A program made the translations under genes and the position numbers. The notes beneath the pieces were generated by a model, which worked only from the letters and a program-made list of their open reading frames with translations, had not been told where the DNA came from and ran no database searches. From contig NC_053044.1 of assembly GCF_003473485.1 (NCBI RefSeq), forward strand, positions 26,533,591 to 26,597,590: a DNA stretch of 64,000 nt, written 5' to 3'. Shown one piece after another: positions 57,213 through 64,000 of the stretch (its first letter is position 1; each line of letters opens with the position of its first letter). The DNA comes from Medicago truncatula. Taxonomy: Eukaryota; Streptophyta; Magnoliopsida; Fabales; Fabaceae.

Positions 57213-60200
57213 CTAATAGAAAGGTTGTTCCTTGTCATCTTCATTTTCATTGTTGGAGCTTCTACCTTCACCTCCAATTGCTATAGACACATCAGAGTCT
57301 TGAGCAATGGATTTTAATTTACCAATTTCCTTACTAATGCTACTACTCATATATACCGGTTCGACCCCACACCCCTTTATACCCTCCGTTGACCACTGTA
57401 ATTCTTCATTGGGACCTTGAAGTATGAATTGAAATGATAAGTTACAATCATAACTTCCACTTTCTTGTATGTTGTAACCATGCCACCATATCAATACATG
57501 ATCTGAAATTAATGTCCCGAGATAATTGAGACTAATGCGACGTCTGTCGACTTCTTTTCCGCATTCAAAGATAATACAATGAAGGACATGGTTGTTAACA
57601 GTGAAGCCCTCAGAAAAAAGGATGCAAAATATGAAACCACACAAGTCAGATTTAGCAATAGGAAGAATACTTATTGAAGCCTTGATTGTCTGAAAATCAA
57701 AATTTAATGGAATTTGTGCACCTGGCAGGAAAGAGAAAGCATCGATAACACCTTCATCTTCAATAGAACCGTCTTCAAAGAACTTTTCTGCCCTGTTCTT
57801 AATCAATGAAAATTGTGTGAAGTATGTGTCCAGATATGTGCAATTAACGGCTGTTAAAGAAAACAGGGATGGCGGAAGCTCTGTCAGAGACACAAGTTTC
57901 CTGCAATCATCCAATTCAAGCCATTCTAGCATTGAATGGTTTCGCATGTTCTCTGGGAGACATTCTAAGTTGACACACTCATTCAATTTTAGCCGTTTTA
58001 AAGACTGTATACCATCAAGGATGGACCACAGACTTAATGCATTGATTTCTGTGCACCCTGAAAGGTCTAGTTCTGTAACCGACAAAAGTCCATGATCATC
58101 TGATAACTTTTTCCCAACAATGTTAAGCTTGTTACATCCAATTAGGTCAAGAACAGTAAGTTTGGTATTACACCAAAACGATGAAGACAATTCACGTATA
58201 GCAGTGCCATCTAAGAATAACTCTGTCATTTCTTCCGATGTCACCGAAAATTCTGTGAGAGATGAACAACCATTGAGTAAAAGTACACAGAGAGATTTTG
58301 AATGAATGTTGGATTTAAGGCTTTCAATCTTTATGCAACCTCTTAAATCTAGATATATAATTCGAGGGAGAGAAAAGATGGATGGATGGAGCTGACGCAG
58401 GCTTTCACATTCCGAGAGATGTATTCTGTCAAGATTTATAGCCCTAGATAAGTCTGGGATCTCAATCAGATCTTTGGAGGATTCAAGCCAAAGTACTCTT
58501 AGATTCACAAGATTCTGTAACAAGAAATAAACATCCATGAGTGTTGATTAAAAGAGAAACAAAACCTAGTTAAACATCCTAGCTCTGCTGCAATTTTGTG
58601 AAAAACATTTGTACCTGAACTCCATCCCAGAGCTTTTTAAGCTTGCTTTGATTCATGCAAAGCTCTACAAGCATTTCAGCACAAAAGGTTGATGGCAAAG
58701 ACTCAAGACAGTATCTTTTCCATCGAAGATACCTCAATTTATCCGAAATCCACTCAAGACCGTCAGGAAAGTACACATTGCCTGTGCTCCCATCAGATTC
58801 ATAGATATTAAGATATCTTAAATTTGTCATCCTTCTAAAGGAATCAGACTTCAAGTATAGATCCCCAACTTCCGTACTATCCAATATTATACCTTCCACA
58901 ACTTCAGTTCCCTGACAAATAAAAATTAGATTAATAATTAGGAAAGGCTGTCATGTGTACTTTCCTTGTTATATTTTATAATCACATACATGTGTTTTCG
59001 TATAGAAATGATTGCATCCTCTGCTTACCTTGTTTTCTTTTAATATATCAGATATTTCTTCAGCTCTCCATAACCGACTTCGTTTTCCAGGTTCTTTAGA
59101 CTCTTGATTAACAATCTCCCGTCCCATTTCTTGTAACAAATCATGCATATCTAAACCATCAATTTCCAATTTGGCAAACGAGTGCCAATATGGTTTTATT
59201 TGTATGAAAGCTTTATCTAGAAGGACTTCTATCCCACTTTCTGCAAAGAACTCACAAGCTTCCAAGAAATGTATCACAAATATTTTATTATCTCCTCTCA
59301 ACAAGCATGCGATATCTAGAAATATGTCCTTTTGAAAAATATCTAAGTTATCATAACTCAATTTTAACATATTGTTAATTTCCCCATTTGGAATCTTTTC
59401 AAGCTTTTTCAATTCATCTTCCCATACTTTTTTGCCTCTTGAACGGAGATTTTTACCTAAAACTTTTAAAGCCAAAGGGTTGCCTCTGCAATAGGCAATT
59501 ACACTTTCTGATATATCTTCATATCCAATTTTAGGCTGTTTTTCTCCGAAGGCATTCAAACTGAATAACTGAAGAGAATCATGGTTGTTCAATTCCTTGA
59601 CTTCATATATTTCACAATTACTGAACTGACTTAGTATGTGCTTATCTCTAGTTGTAATAATGACCCTACTACCTGCTCCCAACCCATCAATATTTAGGAT
59701 AAGATCTTCTATTTTCTCTAAGGTGTCCACACTATCCAACACAATGAAAACTTTTTTACGTGCAATCCTTCTCACGGAGAAAGGGGATTCTATGTAGGAT
59801 GCATAAGGATGAAGATTTTCTTCCTCTAACAATGAAGACAGAAGTTTATTGTATAAAACATCGAGTCCATGCTTTTTTGATTCATCCATTACATTGAGGA
59901 AGCAACGACCTTCAAATTGGGAATAAAGTTTACCATATAAAGTCTTAGCAAGGGTGGTCTTTCCTATGCCACCCATGCCCCATATTCCAAGGACTCTGAC
60001 ATCATTTGACCAAATTTTCAGCATTGAATCAATCTGCTCATAAGTTTTCTCAATTCCAACAATCCCCTTAATTTCATATGGGTATCTAAGATTCAGCTTC
60101 TGCAAGACATCTTTGACAATGTCCTTAATGAAGTCTGATTCAGTGCTGCATATGAAAGAAGGGAAGAAGGTTTTACAAGTCTAACAAATACAATAGAAGA

Positions 60201-61212
60201 ACAATATACCTATGAAAACAATTGTGCTAGAGAGAAGATAATGACAAGCTATGAAAACACATTTTCAGAAATAATATATGAAAACAAAGTTTTATCATTT
60301 TTAAGATTTCTGAAAAAATCCATATCTATATTCAAAATTTGTAATAGAAAATTGTAGGAAATGAAAACAGAACTCAAATTTGTATCATCCTGTTGTCACA
60401 TAACTTGTATCAAGATTTTATCCAGTTGGATTTTAGAATCAAATTTGGCCAACTTAATTAAACAACATTCTTTCACATCCAAAGACTACCACATGTGAAG
60501 GAGAAGGGAATAAATGTGAAGAAGACTATGGGAACCAAGGGTGTTAATAAAATGATGTATTATGCTTGATTGAGTTGAACAAACCTAACTTATAATATAT
60601 AATTGAATCCTTTCATCATCTTATATTATCAATAATGTATACAGAACTAATTATTAGAAAAAAAACTTTCACATTGTATGAAGTAGAAATCTGGAGAGTT
60701 CCTTTAACTTACCTGTAATTCTGAAAGTCCCAACCAACTAAACTAGCTGCCTCGGCAAGAGCGGCTTTCCATTCCTGTAACTTGTCATTATTGAGCTTCA
60801 AATCTCGCATATGTTTTGTGAAGGCTTGCTCGTAACTCCCAGTCTGCTTCCTCACATGTGAGGGATCTATGTTGTAAAAAACAGGTATCACAATCTGTTG
60901 CATATATTTCTTGCATTGAAGAATCTTCTTGAGCTCATTCAAGCACCATTTTGAGGAAGCATAATTTTCTGAGAAGATGATAATTGACACGTGTGACTCC
61001 TCAATGGCTTTGATGAGTGCTGGTGAGATCTCATCTCCTTTTTCAAGCTCATTGTTGTCTATAAAGGTTTCAACTTTTTTTCGGCTCAGAGTATCATAAA
61101 GATGGCTCGTGAAGTTTCTGCGAGTATCATCACCTCGAAAGCTAAGAAAAACGTCATATTTTTTCTGAGGCGCCACAGAGGAAGAGGATACAGAGGAAAA
61201 AGCACTGCTCAT
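57213..61212 (-). CDS. TIR-NBS-LRR disease-resistance gene 2, four exons, intact
   Basis: Exons 61212-60713, 60145-59029, 58911-58615 and 58514-57213 with GT-AG borders give 1071 residues. TIR at about 18-165: KKYDVFLSFRGDDTRRNFTS, GDEISPALIKAIEES, then SENYASSKWCLNELKKI with the Glu expected to be catalytic, PVFYNIDPSHVRKQTGSY. NB-ARC from about 190: P-loop GIWGMGGIGKTTLA (about 220-233), GSRVIITTRDKH, GNPLALKVLG and MHDLLQEMG; kinase-2 is IVLDSVD, so the second Asp of the usual LDD is Ser. Exon 3 is the NB-LRR linker (VEGIILDSTEVGDLYLKSD). Exon 4 has degenerate LRRs, then a post-LRR domain (FLPGAQIPLNFDF) and an acidic tail. The start is the ATG before SSAFSSVSSS. Exons 1 and 2 are equal or one base longer than those of NLR 1. 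Expected role: intracellular immune receptor. Confidence 0.92.
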
Positions 61213-61294
61213 TTTCTGCTCGGAGATTATGAATTCCAAGTGCCTGCACTAAGCCACTAATCACAATGCGCACAATAAATAAATAAAAAATAAA

Positions 61295-61523
61295 GGGTTA
61301 ATGGTGTTTTAGCCTGTAATATAGGTCATTTTTTGTTTTCCCCTTGTAAAATATTTTTTTTGATTTACCCCCTGTAATTTTTTTTTTTTTTTTGGAATAC
61401 CCCCCTAATAGGTCATCAAAAAACGACTTTATTTTTCCTATTAGGGGGGTATTCCAAAAAAAATATTTTACAAGGGAAAAATAAAAAATGACATGTATTA
61501 CAGGGGTAAAGCACCATTAACCC
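61295..61523. mobile_element. MITE, Mutator-like, TSD AAAAATAAA
   Basis: A 229-bp element with ends GGGTTAATGGTG and CACCATTAACCC. Arms with CCCCCCTAATAGG and its inverse CCTATTAGGGGGG form a long fold-back. Perfect 9-bp repeats AAAAATAAA lie at 61286-61294 and 61524-61532. It sits about 80 bp upstream of the NLR 2 ATG, so it may lie in or next to the promoter. Confidence 0.85.
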
Positions 61524-61539
61524 AAAAATAAAAAAGCAA

Positions 61540-62230
61540 TGTTTAAATGTGTTCTAGGTACTTGTTGTCAATAATACCTTTGACCACACTCATTCTCATT
61601 GTTACATATTAGTGTGTATTTTTTAGAGAGTGCAACATCCAAATTTTTGTTAGACATTTAGTCCTCAAAAAAATTTCTTAATTTATTTATCTGAGTAAAA
61701 ATGGTGTACAAATAAGAAGTGGTTAAAGTTAGTGATATTAATTCCAGTTTCTGGTATATTTGCTCTAATACGGGTTGAATTAAAAGTGGTATATATTCAT
61801 ATTCATTTGGATATTGTAAACTGTCGATCAATTTTGTCAAACTTCAATTTCTGGGAAACATTTTGAGTTTTAATTAACAAATATGAAGACTAATTTAAAA
61901 TATTTGCCAATAGAAGGTATGGCCTAAACTAATTTTTATCCATTTATTAATTTCAATTTGACAATGGCCTATGTGATTAGAGAAACTAGTAGTTAAATTA
62001 AAAATGAGGGAAAAAGGATCATACCAAAGTCAGAATCCAGCTTCATGCAATAGAGGAGAAAGAGACTGTATGGCTTAGCTTTTCCTGGAATCAATTTTGG
62101 ATGAAAATTAATTAAAGTATTAACACACACAAACACTTCATATAGATGTAATGGGTCAAAATAAAAATATAAAATAACAAGTTGGGTTTCGTGGTTATCC
62201 TCCAAGGGAAAGTTTCGTTTTCTTTAGCAT
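61540..62230. repeat. NLR-upstream segment, third and more diverged copy
   Basis: Matches parts of 35985-36404 and 42940-43359: CACTCATTCTCATTGTTACATATT, AGAAGGTATGGCCTAAACTAATTTT, AATTTGACAATG(G/A)CCTATG, ACCAAAGTCAGAATCCAGCTTC. It lacks the 1.06 kb DNA element present in the other two. No coding content. Confidence 0.85.
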
Positions 62231-62655
62231 TATGAAGTGTTTGTGTGTGCTCATTCTTACTAACTTGCTGACATGACATTATTCTTTAACAAACATACAA
62301 AGAAATAGAGATAGTGACCCTTTGAGTAAAAATATGTATTATGAGTTTGTCGGTATGCGTGGTAAGATCAAATGCATAAATGTTTAAGACGACGGCTGAA
62401 TAAAATATGGCTACAAGAGGATATTTAGAAAAAACAACGATGCACTTATAATGTGAATCTAGTTTCCTATACTAAACTAAGTAGTTGTTACACCAGGTTC
62501 CATTTTTTTCTATTTGTTTCTTAGCAATCAAATTCAGTAACCTTTAAACAAATACCATATGGTTGAACCGTTGAATCTTGAACCTTCTTCACATGTTCAA
62601 TGGCTGGTCCAATTTAGAAAATATTAATGAATACCTGCTTTGATAAATTATTTAT
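62231..62655. other. Intergenic DNA, nothing recognised
   Basis: No gene. Begins with an inverted copy of the CACACACAAACACTTCATA phrase found at about 62121. Confidence 0.35.
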
Positions 62656-62944
62656 GGGTTAATGGTGCTTTACTCCCTGTAATATATGTTATTTTTTATT
62701 TTTTCCCTTGTAAATTTTTTTTTTATTTACCCCCCTGTAAAAAAAATAATTTTGAATACCCCCTAGGTCATAAAAAAATTACTTTATTTTTTTTTTTGCA
62801 GAATTTTTTCGTTTTTTTATGACCTATTAGGGGGTATTCCAAAAAAAAAAAAATTTTACAAGGGGGTAAATCAAAAAAAAAAAATTTACAGGGAGGAAAA
62901 CAAAAAATGACCTATATTACAAGGGGGTAAAACATCATTAACCC
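62656..62944. mobile_element. MITE, same family as 61295-61523
   Basis: Ends GGGTTAATGGTG and CATCATTAACCC, with CCCCCTGTAA / TTACAGGGAGG and CCTATTAGGGGGT arms; 289 bp. The flanks ATTATTTAT (left) and ATTATTCAA (right) agree at six of nine bases, so the target duplication has decayed. Confidence 0.75.
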
Positions 62945-63149
62945 ATTATTCAACAACTTATTTATATACTTAATTTTTTACACACAAGGAATTGAGATGG
63001 TTAAGTGTCAGAAAATAGTTAAGAAACATGTATATTTCAGACACATTGATTACTTGTTTTGCAAGTTACTTCATAAAAAGCTTGAAAATAATGAACAATT
63101 TTCAATTTATGCTCTTTATATCTTACCCTAACCTTTTGAGTAGGAAATC

Positions 63150-64000
63150 GCATGCCTGGACACTTAAAAGGCAAGGAAACAAGAGCATATGCAAAGGAAA
63201 GCTCTCCAGGGTGGGCTTGGAGCGAGCAAGAGGTGAATCAAGTCAGAGAGGACCAAATTCAGGATTTTCAAAGCTCGCCACATCGAGCAGGAAGCGATAA
63301 CAAAGCAAGGCAAGTTAGAGAGCTCCTATTTACATAAGTCCCTTGCATAGCCAAGGGAGGTCATGGCGACCTCACAGAGATCTTGCAGCAAGCTAAGTTA
63401 AATAATCCAGAATCCAGAGAAGCAGGGTTTCGCCACAGCGAGCCCGACCCTCGCCATGGTGGTTTCAGGCAACTTGCTTACGTGGCAGAAACCCACTGGT
63501 GAAGAAAGCTTCGCTCGCCATGGTGAGCCTCACTTTGCTCAGCGAGAAGTCACTTACTAGAATAAGTATAAAAGATTTCCAGCAAAGTTATCATAAACTT
63601 TTTAGAGAGAGACATATACGAATCAAAAGGATAATTAGATAGCAAGAGTGTTTTGAAGGTTGATTCAACAAGTTTGTTTGAGAAATCTTCATCTTGATGT
63701 TTCCCATCCATTTCTTCCGAATTTGCAAGGCTACCATGGCACTGAGTAGCTAAATCTCAAGTTGTTAGGATTAGCTGTAATTTATCAAACTCAGTATGTA
63801 TTCTTATTGATCTAAACAATATATGATTCTAGTTATTCATGATATTTGATGTTATTCTTGTTTTCTATGCTTTTGATTTTATAAATTTGAATTGTTATTG
63901 AAAAATACTTTTTGAATCTAGGTTAGAATAACATCTATTAAACTCTAAATACTAGAAATGGTTTTAGCTTTTGATAATCACACGTTATGTATCAAATATT
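63150..64000 (+). mobile_element. LTR-like sequence running off the window
   Basis: Contains CTCGCC and GGCGAG-type words (CTCGCCACATCGAG, GCTCGCCATGGTGAGC), then a TATA box GTATAAAAGATTTCC (63568) and a leader with GGCACTGAGTAGCTAAATCTC, a phrase resembling the U5/leader of legume Ty3-type elements. No borders are visible because the window ends. ORFs here are non-coding by composition. Confidence 0.45.

Noticed and set aside
63028-63337. Two overlapping ORFs of 90 and 61 codons near the end of the window
   Set aside because: They lie in LTR-like sequence with palindromic words and have no recognisable domain.

Overview
This window is plant nuclear DNA, almost certainly from a legume and most likely Medicago (inferred from the style of its SINEs, MITEs and TIR-NBS-LRR genes, not from a database match). 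It is AT-rich. Genes have GT-AG introns, and most of the intergenic space is transposable-element debris.

Layout: (1) 1-7.4 kb: an LTR end at base 1, two small inverted-repeat elements with clear 9-10 bp target duplications, and an intact three-exon ZIP metal transporter gene on the minus strand. (2) 8-14.7 kb: a graveyard with two tRNA-derived SINEs, LINE pieces, a gypsy integrase remnant, a broken phloem-protein-2 gene, and a palindrome-rich repeat with a 131-codon ORF of unknown function. (3) 15.2-17.7 kb: an intact two-exon purine permease gene, minus strand. (4) 19.1-24.9 kb: a decayed Copia element with both LTRs, the 3' one truncated. (5) 25-30.5 kb: mostly degenerate, with an orphan exon and a dead response-regulator fragment. 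(6) 30.6-34.4 kb: a TIR-NBS-LRR gene whose TIR exon carries a one-base deletion. (7) 34.9-43.4 kb: two nearly identical copies of a 1.48 kb segment flank a 5.46 kb block holding a KH-domain gene fragment and an intact invertase/pectin-methylesterase-inhibitor gene. (8) 45-52.9 kb: a 5'-truncated minus-strand Copia element with two later solo LTRs nested in it, each with a perfect 5-bp target duplication. (9) 57.2-61.2 kb: a second TIR-NBS-LRR gene, apparently intact, paralogous to the first exon by exon. (10) 61.3-64 kb: two related MITEs, a third copy of part of the NLR upstream segment, and the start of another LTR-like element.

Five host genes look real: ZIP transporter, purine permease, PMEI and two NLR paralogues, the first probably disabled. 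They do not form a pathway; the two NLRs are a small resistance-gene cluster. No unusual multi-gene system was found. The most unusual observation is a set of tiny oligo(A) insertions with long target duplications, read here as ultra-truncated retropositions. The duplicated NLR upstream segment and the palindromic words inside three different LTRs are also worth checking.
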